DNA from: CAZVEV01 sp964625865
Lineage (GTDB): Bacteria > Planctomycetota > Phycisphaerae > SM23-33
Length of the DNA stretch: 5,799 nucleotides
Direction of reading: 5' to 3'
NCBI GenBank assembly: GCA_964625865.1
Contig: CAZVEV010000348.1
Span: 1-5,799 of the forward strand
The notes beneath the pieces were generated by a model. The model did not search any database, was not told where the DNA came from, and saw nothing but the letters and a program-made list of their open reading frames with translations. Shown here piece by piece: positions 1 through 5,799 of the stretch; the stretch's first letter is position 1, and each line of letters begins with the position of its first letter. The translations under genes and the position numbers were made by a program.

Positions 1-60
1 CAATTGCCCGCAGAGTTCCGTAACCAGATCAAAGATTACTACGAGGTACTAGCCCAATGA
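1..60 (+). CDS. C-terminal end of an upstream gene (partial; possibly a MoxR-operon coiled-coil protein)
   Basis: Frame 1 is open from the left edge to a TGA at 58-60 and encodes 19 residues, QLPAEFRNQIKDYYEVLAQ. The stop overlaps the ATG of the next gene in an ATGA arrangement, and GAGG inside this tail (43-46) serves as the next gene's ribosome binding site, so this is very likely a genuine coding end. The tail has the pattern leucine-proline, acidic, Phe-Arg, then an amphipathic helix with Tyr-Tyr and a final Leu. As I recall, this ending is common in large coiled-coil (DUF4175-like) proteins of planctomycete MoxR/DUF58/vWA operons, but 19 residues cannot assign a family. The reading frame is well supported; the identity is a guess. 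Confidence 0.7.
   Translation, partial: QLPAEFRNQIKDYYEVLAQ
43..46 (+). promoter_or_regulatory. Ribosome binding site for the squalene-cyclase-like gene
   Basis: GAGG lies 10 nt before the ATG at 57, inside the coding end of the upstream gene. Together with the ATGA stop/start overlap at 57-60, it supports the chosen start and suggests translational coupling. Confidence 0.5.
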
Positions 61-1082
61 AAACAGCCCTGACAACCGCCATTGCGTTGCTTTGCACCCT
101 GGCGAGCATCCTGCCCGAACTGCCCGCCGCGGAGAAGGACGAGATCGACCTGGTCAAACTTCGCCCGAAGGTCCGCGTCGCCGTCAACAACGGACTGCGC
201 TTTATCGCGTCGCAGCAACAGGACGACGGCAGTTTCTCTCCTACAAAAAGCACTTACGATACCTCCATCGCCTTAATGGCGTTCATGCTGCAGGGACACA
301 TCCCCGGGCAGGGCAAGTATGGGGAGGCCATGGAAAAGGGCCTGAGCTATCTGATTGCCATGGGTGAAGAGCAGGACGGTTTTCTGGGCAGCGGGACGAA
401 TCATGCCGCCATGTACGAGCACGCGCTTGGCGTGCTGGCCCTTTCCGAGGCGTGGGGGCAAAGCAAGAACCCCAAGATTCGCAAGGTCCTCCGCGAGGCC
501 GTCGACATCACCCTCCGCGCCCAGAACAAAGAGGGCGGATGGCGCTATTCGCCCAAGCCGAAAGACGCCGACCTGTCCATGACGGCTATGCATGTAGTCG
601 CCCTCAACTCCGCCCGGGAAGCCGGCATCGCCGTGCCGCAGTCCACTATCGACCGCGCCGTGAAATACGTGCTCAGTTGCCAGGGCGAGGAGTCGGGCGG
701 ATTCACCTACACGGCTACGGGTGGGCGTCAAGAAGGCGTATTTCCTGTGTCCGCAGCCGGTACGTTGGCGCTGATACTATCGGGCCAGCGCGAGCACCAC
801 TCGGTCCGCCGTGGTATGACGTATCTCAAAGACCATGACGAGTCCAAGTTCTCGTCTAAGCAGCCGCACTTCTATTACGCTCACTACTACGCCATCCAGT
901 GCATGTACCAGTCCGGCGAGGAAGACTTCAAGGCCTGGTACCCTAAGATCCTCAAGACGATTCTCGAGACGCAGGAGGACAACGGATCCTGGAACGCCAA
1001 CCCCGGCGCGGTGTATGGAACCGGGATGTCTATTCTCGTCATCGGCGTTCCCTATCGTTACCTGCCCATCTATCAACGATAG
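57..1082 (+). CDS. Secreted prenyltransferase/squalene-oxidase-repeat protein (alpha/alpha toroid, terpenoid-cyclase fold)
   Basis: The product is 341 aa. Residues 1-25 form a Sec signal peptide (Lys2, hydrophobic core 4-18, likely cleavage near LPAA at 22-25). The rest carries degenerate QW-type repeats: QDDGSF 55-60, QDGF 106-109, QNKEGGW 156-162, CQGEESGGF 208-216 and TQEDNGSW 305-312, each preceded by a helix, as in the alpha/alpha toroid of terpene cyclases and protein prenyltransferase beta subunits. Other family-like landmarks are YEHALGVLALSEAWG (120-134), the aromatic FYYAHYY (272-278) and the C-terminal PYRYLPIYQ (332-340). The protein is about half the length of squalene-hopene cyclase and lacks an intact DXDD acid motif; the nearest match is DADL at 170-173. 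Its signal peptide also argues against cytosolic terpene chemistry. A binding or scaffold role is more likely than cyclisation, but the substrate or partner is unknown. The start is supported by GAGG and by the 4-nt overlap with the upstream gene. Confidence 0.88.
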   Translation: MKTALTTAIALLCTLASILPELPAAEKDEIDLVKLRPKVRVAVNNGLRFIASQQQDDGSFSPTKSTYDTSIALMAFMLQGHIPGQGKYGEAMEKGLSYLIAMGEEQDGFLGSGTNHAAMYEHALGVLALSEAWGQSKNPKIRKVLREAVDITLRAQNKEGGWRYSPKPKDADLSMTAMHVVALNSAREAGIAVPQSTIDRAVKYVLSCQGEESGGFTYTATGGRQEGVFPVSAAGTLALILSGQREHHSVRRGMTYLKDHDESKFSSKQPHFYYAHYYAIQCMYQSGEEDFKAWYPKILKTILETQEDNGSWNANPGAVYGTGMSILVIGVPYRYLPIYQR

Positions 1083-1085
1083 GAG
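1081..1085 (+). promoter_or_regulatory. Ribosome binding site overlapping the preceding stop codon
   Basis: AGGAG sits 6 nt before the ATG at 1092. Its first two bases are the last two of the TAG stop (1080-1082) of the squalene-cyclase-like gene. This is the strongest Shine-Dalgarno sequence of the three junctions and fixes the start of the HEAT-repeat gene. Confidence 0.75.
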
Positions 1086-1091
1086 CAATAT

Positions 1092-3065
1092 ATGGTTCGC
1101 GTTTTTGTTCTTGTTGTTTGCCTCGCGCTGGCGGCTGACTTCTCAGCCTTGCCGGCAAACGGAGGCGATATCCAGACCCCGCTGGAGCAACTGGCCAAAG
1201 GGGATTGGATCATGCAGACACAGGCGATCGAAGAGCTCGCCCGCATGGGCGACAAGAGTTCGGTTCCGGCAATTCGTCAACTGCTTAACAATCGCCAAAC
1301 GAGCGTCTATGTTCGCCGACGCGCGCTGGTCGCCCTGGTAAGGCTCGACCGCGGCGCAGCGGCTCGGGACGTCAAAGCGCTTGCCGGCGACAATGATCCG
1401 CGTCTACGCGCTGCGGCCGCCGAGGCCTACGGGTACGGCGACGCTAGTGTCGCCAAGGCTCCGCTGGGTAATCTCTTGAAGGACAAGGACCAGAAAGTTG
1501 CGACCGCCGCCGTCGTCAGTTGGGCCAAACTTTACGGAAAAGACGCCTGGGCCGTTGTCGATCCGGCGACCCAAGCCCTCGCGAATCACAAACTTTCGGC
1601 GGATCTCACCTGGAAGCTTATTCCCGCCATGCTCGCCCTGGCGCACACGGGCTCCCCCGAGGCCCATGCGCGAATCGACACCGTCTACAAGGCGGTGGCC
1701 GGTAGTCGCGACCGATCGGAACTCGTGCTGCGCGGATTGGTGACCTCGGGCGAGACCTCCGCTCTGGTCATTGCTCTGCGATATGCTTACAGGCACAACA
1801 CAGAGAAGCGGAAACCCGATGGGTTGCCACGCGGCCCGCTGCACATCCCAAACGACCCTGTGTATCTGGGTATCACCACCGCGATCCGAAGGCATGGTCC
1901 TGAAGTCGTTGAAAAAACTGTTCGCACCCTGGCGCAATCTCAGGAGACCCAGGATCTGGAGTTGGCCTGCGTCTTGGGGGCTCAACTGACGCCATCGCCT
2001 AAAACCGGCGACTTGCTCCTGAAGGCCTGCGGCGAAAGCCAGGATATCTACGTTGGGCACACATGCGCGGGGGCGCTCATGCAACCGGCGATGCAGCCGG
2101 CGCGCTATCAGGCATATTTCACGAAGCTTCTCAAGAGCAAGCACGCCGCTTTGCGCATCATCGCCATCGATGCTCTGGCGCTCTGCCCGGACGTCAATCG
2201 CTATCAGGCCTACTCCGGCATCGTTGAGAAGGGCGATGAGCCGGAGGTGCTCGTCGCGGCGCTCGAGCAGTTGGTGGCGGCTCCGGGCAAGCATGTACCG
2301 AAGCAGCGAATCGGAGCCTACCTGACCAACGCAATGGTTGACAAGCATGTAAAGGTTCGCAACGCCGCGGTCGCACTGTTCAAACAGGCTGCAAGCAAGC
2401 GGGACTACCCCTCTGTGGTCAGGGACTGGGAATCCATGGTGTACGGCAAGAATCTGCAAGTGCGCCAGACAGCGCGGCAAGCCATCGCAAGCATCGCGCC
2501 GGAGGACGTCCAGACGGAACTGGCGCGCAATGACGGCTACGTCACGCAGTGGCGGGTCCTCGGCACGTTCCTCGGCGGCGAGAGCCTGGAGAAGACCCCC
2601 GCCTATCCCCCGGAAACGGAAATAGATTTCGACAAGACCTACCAGGCCGACGGAATCTTCATTACCCGGCAAAAGAAAAGTGACCCGCCGATACCCAAGA
2701 AACGCACCCGCACCGTTGCATGGCGGAAAGGCGGCGTCACCGCCGTGAACGGGCTCTTGCGGGTCAATTACTTTGTCTCGCCGCCCACCCGAAAGACCGT
2801 CGCTTACGCCGTCGCGACGGTGACCCCGAAAACCCCGGGAAGGGCAATCATCCGGGTCGAGGGTGTCGCGCGCNNNNNNNNNNNNNNNNNNNNNNNNNNN
2901 NNNNNNNNNNNNNNNNNNNNNNNNNNNNNNNNNNNNNNNNNNNNNNNNNNNNNNNNNNNNNNNNNNNNNNNNNTTATCAAGTCGCTCAATATCAAAGCAC
3001 CCGAATGGGAGTTTCGTGTTCGTGTGCTCGGCATCGACGGTAGCCCACTGGAGATGCAACAATGA
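1092..3065 (+). CDS. Secreted HEAT-repeat protein with C-terminal beta-rich domain, interrupted by an assembly gap
   Basis: Nominally 657 codons, but 100 Ns replace part of it, so the true length is unknown. Residues 1-22 are a signal peptide (hydrophobic 3-15, likely cleavage near ALPA). Residues about 30-150 contain clear HEAT/PBS-lyase-type helical repeats, such as QAIEELARMG 44-53, VRRRALVALVRL 74-85 and RLRAAAAEAYGYGD 104-117, and helical repeats continue to about 475 (for example VRNAAVALFKQAA 422-434). From about 484 the character changes: TQWRVLGTFLGG (485-496), acidic PPETEIDF (506-513), a Trp-containing stretch (TVAWRKGG 541-548) and a beta-rich run before the gap (AYAVATVTPK 571-580). 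After the gap come PEWEFRVRVLGIDGSPL and the stop. This matches, from memory, a beta-sandwich-like domain common at the C-terminus of planctomycete exported proteins, which normally has a DDG/WLNG core that would fall in the gap. The post-gap frame is supported by the ATGA overlap with the next gene. No catalytic residues were recognised; a protein or ligand binding role is inferred. Confidence 0.85.
   Translation: MVRVFVLVVCLALAADFSALPANGGDIQTPLEQLAKGDWIMQTQAIEELARMGDKSSVPAIRQLLNNRQTSVYVRRRALVALVRLDRGAAARDVKALAGDNDPRLRAAAAEAYGYGDASVAKAPLGNLLKDKDQKVATAAVVSWAKLYGKDAWAVVDPATQALANHKLSADLTWKLIPAMLALAHTGSPEAHARIDTVYKAVAGSRDRSELVLRGLVTSGETSALVIALRYAYRHNTEKRKPDGLPRGPLHIPNDPVYLGITTAIRRHGPEVVEKTVRTLAQSQETQDLELACVLGAQLTPSPKTGDLLLKACGESQDIYVGHTCAGALMQPAMQPARYQAYFTKLLKSKHAALRIIAIDALALCPDVNRYQAYSGIVEKGDEPEVLVAALEQLVAAPGKHVPKQRIGAYLTNAMVDKHVKVRNAAVALFKQAASKRDYPSVVRDWESMVYGKNLQVRQTARQAIASIAPEDVQTELARNDGYVTQWRVLGTFLGGESLEKTPAYPPETEIDFDKTYQADGIFITRQKKSDPPIPKKRTRTVAWRKGGVTAVNGLLRVNYFVSPPTRKTVAYAVATVTPKTPGRAIIRVEGVARXXXXXXXXXXXXXXXXXXXXXXXXXXXXXXXXXXIKSLNIKAPEWEFRVRVLGIDGSPLEMQQ
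2797..2820 (+). repeat. GC-rich inverted repeat with embedded 12-bp palindrome
   Basis: CCGTCGC at 2797-2803 is inverted as GCGACGG at 2814-2820, and 2809-2820 (CCGTCGCGACGG) is itself a perfect palindrome. CCGTCGC also occurs as a direct repeat at 2797 and 2809. It lies inside the HEAT gene, 53 nt before the assembly gap. It may simply reflect GC-rich codons (TVAYAVAT); no function is assigned. Confidence 0.5.
2874..2973. other. Assembly (scaffold) gap of 100 Ns
   Basis: There are exactly 100 consecutive Ns, a conventional placeholder for a gap of unknown length. The gap begins at a codon boundary of the HEAT-repeat gene (after residue 594), and the first known bases after it (TT) complete a split codon before ATC AAG TCG. 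The true missing length must therefore be 1 modulo 3 if the gene is intact. No repeat shared by the two flanks was noticed that would explain the break. Confidence 0.98.
3050..3053 (+). promoter_or_regulatory. Ribosome binding site for the PQQ-propeller gene
   Basis: GGAG lies 8 nt before the ATG at 3062, within the last codons of the HEAT-repeat gene. It supports 3062 as the start, in agreement with the signal peptide that begins there and the ATGA overlap (3062-3065). Confidence 0.55.
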
Positions 3066-5799
3066 AGCAAACACTTATCCTTACACTGCTGGCGGCGGCG
3101 TTGCTGACCGCACCGAACCTGCTCCCCGCTGCGCCCCCGAAGGATACCAGACAGATCCTGGCTTCGGCGGAGAAGGCCTACGCCGATGGACCGGAAAACG
3201 GGAACCAGGCGGTTTGCGCCATCCTCGAACGTCACCCGGGCAATACAGAGCTTGCCATGGCGGGGTTGAAGTTGATTCTAAAATATTCCGGCGGCAATCA
3301 GGAATGGCTCCGCTACGCAACCCGCCGTTTGCTCGCCCTACAGGAGCTCGGTCTTGTCTCCTGGCATGCAGACCCGACCCTTGATATCTATCTGTCCCGG
3401 ATCAATCAAGACATCGCCGAGGGGCGCATACTCTCGGCGAAACTCCTGTTCGCCGAGTTGAAAGAACGTTATCCCGATGACTCGCGGAGCAGGCATGTGA
3501 GCCCCGCCCTTTCCCAAGACGCTCAGAGTCACGTGTCCGCATCGCCGCCGACCGGAAGTCCGTTGGCGTTGCTGGAGACAATCGAGCTTAAGGACCATTG
3601 GCGCCAGGTTCTTGGCTCCGACCCGGCCGGTATCGCCGAAACCCTCGACACCATTATCGGGGAAGCGACCGGGGAGTTGGATACCAAGCGTTGGGCCGGA
3701 GATGTCGGCGCCATCGAAGCCTGGACCGCCATGGGCCTGCACCTGCGCAGGCAACCCGCCGCCGGCTTGGCGGCGTTGCGCGCGTACCAGGAGAAGAAAC
3801 TGCGGGAAGACCCCGATAACCTCAAGCTGGACGCGTTGAAGGTTTTCCGCCGGTTCCCCTGGGCCGAAACCGCGCACCGTCGTCTCCTCGACTATGGCGG
3901 GACAGACCTCGGCAAGGGACGCTTTCACGCCGCCTATCGTTCCTTTGACGATGTGCGAACCCATAGCGTAAATCCCGAGTTCCGCCGGCGAGCCGCCGTC
4001 GGTTGCCTGATGGCGCTGTCCTGCCTGGGCGACGCGGAATCTCTTGCGGCGGAGTTTGATGCGTTGGACGCCAAAGCACAGTTGCCTTGGATGGGAAAGA
4101 GTGTTTCGGTTGCGGAGCTGCGCCGAGAACTCCAACCCGCGCAGAAGCCGACCGTCAAGGCGCCGGATCTCGAAACTCTCAAGATTCAGACCGTCGCTCC
4201 GCCGCCGATCACGCCGTGGGGCGGCGACGTGGAGAAAGGGGGCTCTCCTGAACTACAGGTCCAGAATGACCACGTTGTTCTCAGTGCGCGCTGGTACCTG
4301 GCAACCTACGCCCGGAACAAGACCGACCGGCCGAAATGGTTACGGAAACATGAGTTTGGCAGCGGTAACCTCGCCTGCATGCCCGGCAGCTACGCTCCGG
4401 CGTTGAGTGACGGCAGGGTCTACGCCCGCAATCGCAGCGGTGACACTTCGGAAGTCATGAACGTGATCGACCTGGCCGGCGGCAGCGACCTGTGGTCGAT
4501 GGGACGATACAAATCGCAGCAGGACGGCAAAGAAAAATTGCGGCGGGACGGGATCTCCCCCAATGCTGCTCCAAAGCTGCACCACCGGCAGAAGTTCCTC
4601 AGCAAGCCTGTATTCACAGACGGTTCGTTGATATATCTGTCCTACGAAGAAGGCGTTCGCAACCCCCAGAGACATCATTCGGTGGTCGCCGTCGATCTCG
4701 ACACCAGACGCGTTCTGTGGCGGTCGTCCATCCCCAAATCCGGGCGATGGTCCCTTCCTCATCTATGCGGTATCCCGCCGATTGTGCACAAGGGCTTTGT
4801 CTACTCGGTCACCAGCGCTCAGGCCGTCAGTTGTCACGATCTGCGCGACGGTAGGCTCGTCTGGGTGAACTGGTACAGTTCGAAGCAAAAGTTCTGGCCT
4901 CGCCGCCCGCTCCCTCGCTATGCAGGATCGCCGGTGATTGTGGGGAATCGGCTGATCTGTTCGCCTTTGTATAACGGCGCCTCCACCATCGCGGTGGATC
5001 TGGACACGGGGCGCCTGCTTTGGCGCACCCCCTATACGTGGGTCACCGAACAGGTCGGGCGCTACGGCAAGACCGTTCTGGTCCGCGACGAACTGACCCT
5101 GGTCGCCCTTTCGGTCAATGAGGGCAAGGTACGCTGGTCCCGCCGGTTCGGGGAGTCTATTGTCGGACGTATTCAGCTCATGGCAGACCGTGTCTATGTC
5201 CCGACAGAAAGTCGGATGGTTGCTTTGTCCGCCGGTGACGGAACGCGCATCGCTCAACGGCAATGGGCATTGAAGGACGGCGCGCCGCAAGCGGCGCGGA
5301 TCGACGGAGACAGTCTGTTCGTCGTTGCCAATACCCCGTACCTGGATCCCGCACGGCGAATTCTTAATCCAAACGCGCCCAAGGCGCCGGCTCTCAAGTT
5401 TCCGATGCGCCTGGCTTGGACGCTGCCCATTTCAAAAGACACATACGTAATAAAACCGCCGCCCGGATCGCCACTGGCCGGAAAGGCGTACTACCAGGCC
5501 GCAGGTATTCTCACCTGCGCAGAAGCCAACCCGCAGGGCGGGATTGTGTGGCAACGGTTCATGTCAAAGCTCGATAATGACAAGCCGATTTTCTTCGGCG
5601 AGTTAATGGTGCTTCGCAGCGAAGGGCGGTTCATCGCTTTTGACGGGCGAACCGGCGAAAGGCGCTGGTCCCGCAAAGCGTCCGGGTTTGTTCAACACGC
5701 AGGCGATTACATCATGGTCTGGGGTGGCTCAAATAGCAGGGGCAGGGTTGTCTGCCTGGATATCAAAACGGGCAAGATCCGTTGGCAAAAGACTTTTGG
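3062..5799 (+). CDS. Secreted TPR-like plus PQQ/BamB-like beta-propeller protein (3' end outside window)
   Basis: The frame is open from the ATG to the window edge with no stop: 912 codons plus two bases. Residues 1-24 are a signal peptide (Lys2, hydrophobic core 5-17, cleavage near LPAA). Residues about 28-140 are helical and TPR-like, followed by a Ser/Pro/Gln-rich linker (about 141-168). A second helical region runs to about 350 and includes the TPR-like segment FPWAETAHRRLL...GKGRFHAAYRSF (265-295). A Pro-rich linker then leads to WGGD at 386-389, which resembles the usual opening of planctomycete PQQ-like propellers. The propeller repeats have the form [V/A]-x-D/S-x-x-x-G-x-x-x-W: VIDLAGGSDLW 468-478, VDLDTRRVLW 544-553, CHDLRDGRLVW 591-601, VDLDTGRLLW 645-654, LSVNEGKVRW 683-692, FDGRTGERRW 860-869 and CLDIKTGKIRW 898-908, with weaker ones near 719-735 and 830. 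This fits a BamB/PQQ-like repeat domain. The adjacent-Cys pair of quinoprotein alcohol dehydrogenases was not seen, so a structural or interaction role is more likely than redox catalysis. It is the last visible member of the operon. Confidence 0.88.
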   Translation, partial: MKQTLILTLLAAALLTAPNLLPAAPPKDTRQILASAEKAYADGPENGNQAVCAILERHPGNTELAMAGLKLILKYSGGNQEWLRYATRRLLALQELGLVSWHADPTLDIYLSRINQDIAEGRILSAKLLFAELKERYPDDSRSRHVSPALSQDAQSHVSASPPTGSPLALLETIELKDHWRQVLGSDPAGIAETLDTIIGEATGELDTKRWAGDVGAIEAWTAMGLHLRRQPAAGLAALRAYQEKKLREDPDNLKLDALKVFRRFPWAETAHRRLLDYGGTDLGKGRFHAAYRSFDDVRTHSVNPEFRRRAAVGCLMALSCLGDAESLAAEFDALDAKAQLPWMGKSVSVAELRRELQPAQKPTVKAPDLETLKIQTVAPPPITPWGGDVEKGGSPELQVQNDHVVLSARWYLATYARNKTDRPKWLRKHEFGSGNLACMPGSYAPALSDGRVYARNRSGDTSEVMNVIDLAGGSDLWSMGRYKSQQDGKEKLRRDGISPNAAPKLHHRQKFLSKPVFTDGSLIYLSYEEGVRNPQRHHSVVAVDLDTRRVLWRSSIPKSGRWSLPHLCGIPPIVHKGFVYSVTSAQAVSCHDLRDGRLVWVNWYSSKQKFWPRRPLPRYAGSPVIVGNRLICSPLYNGASTIAVDLDTGRLLWRTPYTWVTEQVGRYGKTVLVRDELTLVALSVNEGKVRWSRRFGESIVGRIQLMADRVYVPTESRMVALSAGDGTRIAQRQWALKDGAPQAARIDGDSLFVVANTPYLDPARRILNPNAPKAPALKFPMRLAWTLPISKDTYVIKPPPGSPLAGKAYYQAAGILTCAEANPQGGIVWQRFMSKLDNDKPIFFGELMVLRSEGRFIAFDGRTGERRWSRKASGFVQHAGDYIMVWGGSNSRGRVVCLDIKTGKIRWQKTF
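5281..5298 (+). repeat. Perfect GC-only hairpin inside the propeller gene
   Basis: CGCGCCGC (5281-5288), AA, then GCGGCGCG (5291-5298) is a perfect 8-bp inverted repeat. In RNA it would probably fold as a 7-bp stem with a CAAG loop. It falls in frame in a non-conserved-looking stretch between propeller repeats (around Gly-Ala-Pro-Gln-Ala-Ala-Arg). No T-run follows, so it is not an intrinsic terminator. It is probably a by-product of Ala/Arg codons, but a translational pause is possible. Confidence 0.55.

Noticed and set aside
57..140. Possible lipoprotein signal (ALLC, residues 10-13 of the toroid protein)
   Set aside because: The residue before the Cys is Leu, not Gly, Ala or Ser, and the Cys lies inside the hydrophobic core. 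A signal peptidase I site near LPAA fits better.
1083..1091. Promoter between the toroid and HEAT genes
   Set aside because: The spacer is only 9 nt and contains the ribosome binding site. No -35/-10 pair stands out in the preceding coding DNA.
835..1341. Plus-strand open frame spanning the junction of the toroid and HEAT genes
   Set aside because: It is a low-complexity Arg/Ser/Thr-rich translation typical of an out-of-frame reading, with no RBS, and it overlaps two well supported genes.
1404..3074. Long minus-strand open frame of about 556 codons opposite the HEAT-repeat gene
   Set aside because: It runs through the gap of Ns, has no recognisable domain or signal, and mirrors a plus-strand gene that has a signal peptide, RBS and HEAT repeats. 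Long antisense frames are expected opposite GC-rich genes.
3338..4135. Minus-strand open frame of 265 codons opposite the helical half of the propeller gene
   Set aside because: It shows no family features and lies entirely within the plus-strand frame, which has a signal peptide and TPR-like segments.
5281..5298. Possible intrinsic terminator
   Set aside because: There is a strong stem but no following T-run, and it lies inside an open frame that continues for more than 500 nt.
3062..5799. Quinoprotein dehydrogenase using PQQ
   Set aside because: The repeats are of the PQQ/BamB-like type, but no adjacent Cys-Cys pair and no cytochrome CXXCH motif were seen in the translated frame.

Overview
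The window looks like one strand of a polycistronic operon from a Planctomycetota-like (PVC group) bacterium, probably from a draft or metagenome assembly. The organism call is an inference from gene content, with no marker gene to anchor it. The DNA is GC-rich. The genes are exported proteins built from families often found side by side in planctomycetes: a squalene-cyclase-like alpha/alpha toroid protein, a HEAT-repeat protein with a C-terminal beta-rich domain, and a large TPR plus PQQ-type beta-propeller protein. A run of exactly 100 Ns at 2874-2973 is an assembly scaffold gap of unknown true size.

Layout, all on the + strand. (1) 1-60 is the last 19 codons of an upstream gene, whose TGA overlaps the next ATG. 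(2) 57-1082 is a complete secreted prenyltransferase/squalene-oxidase-repeat protein. (3) 1092-3065 is a secreted HEAT-repeat protein interrupted by the gap. (4) 3062-5799 is a secreted protein with an N-terminal helical (TPR-like) half and a C-terminal PQQ/BamB-like propeller; it stays open to the right edge, with 912 codons visible. Almost every base is coding. The only intergenic spacer is 9 nt, and no internal promoter or terminator is apparent.

Two junctions are 4-nt ATGA overlaps. At the third, the Shine-Dalgarno sequence runs into the preceding stop codon. The genes are therefore probably co-transcribed and translationally coupled. Each of the three main products has a Sec-type signal peptide, and each is mainly a repeat or solenoid scaffold (alpha toroid, alpha solenoid, TPR plus propeller) without a convincing catalytic site. 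The simplest reading is a set of periplasmic or envelope proteins that act together, possibly as an assembly; this is inference. The C-terminal tail of the upstream gene resembles the end of coiled-coil proteins that, as I recall, sit in planctomycete MoxR/DUF58/vWA operons, so the window may be the distal part of such a locus.

I see no mobile element, CRISPR array, RNA gene or defence system. The best candidate for something under-described is the exported scaffold-protein operon itself, not a new enzyme or element.
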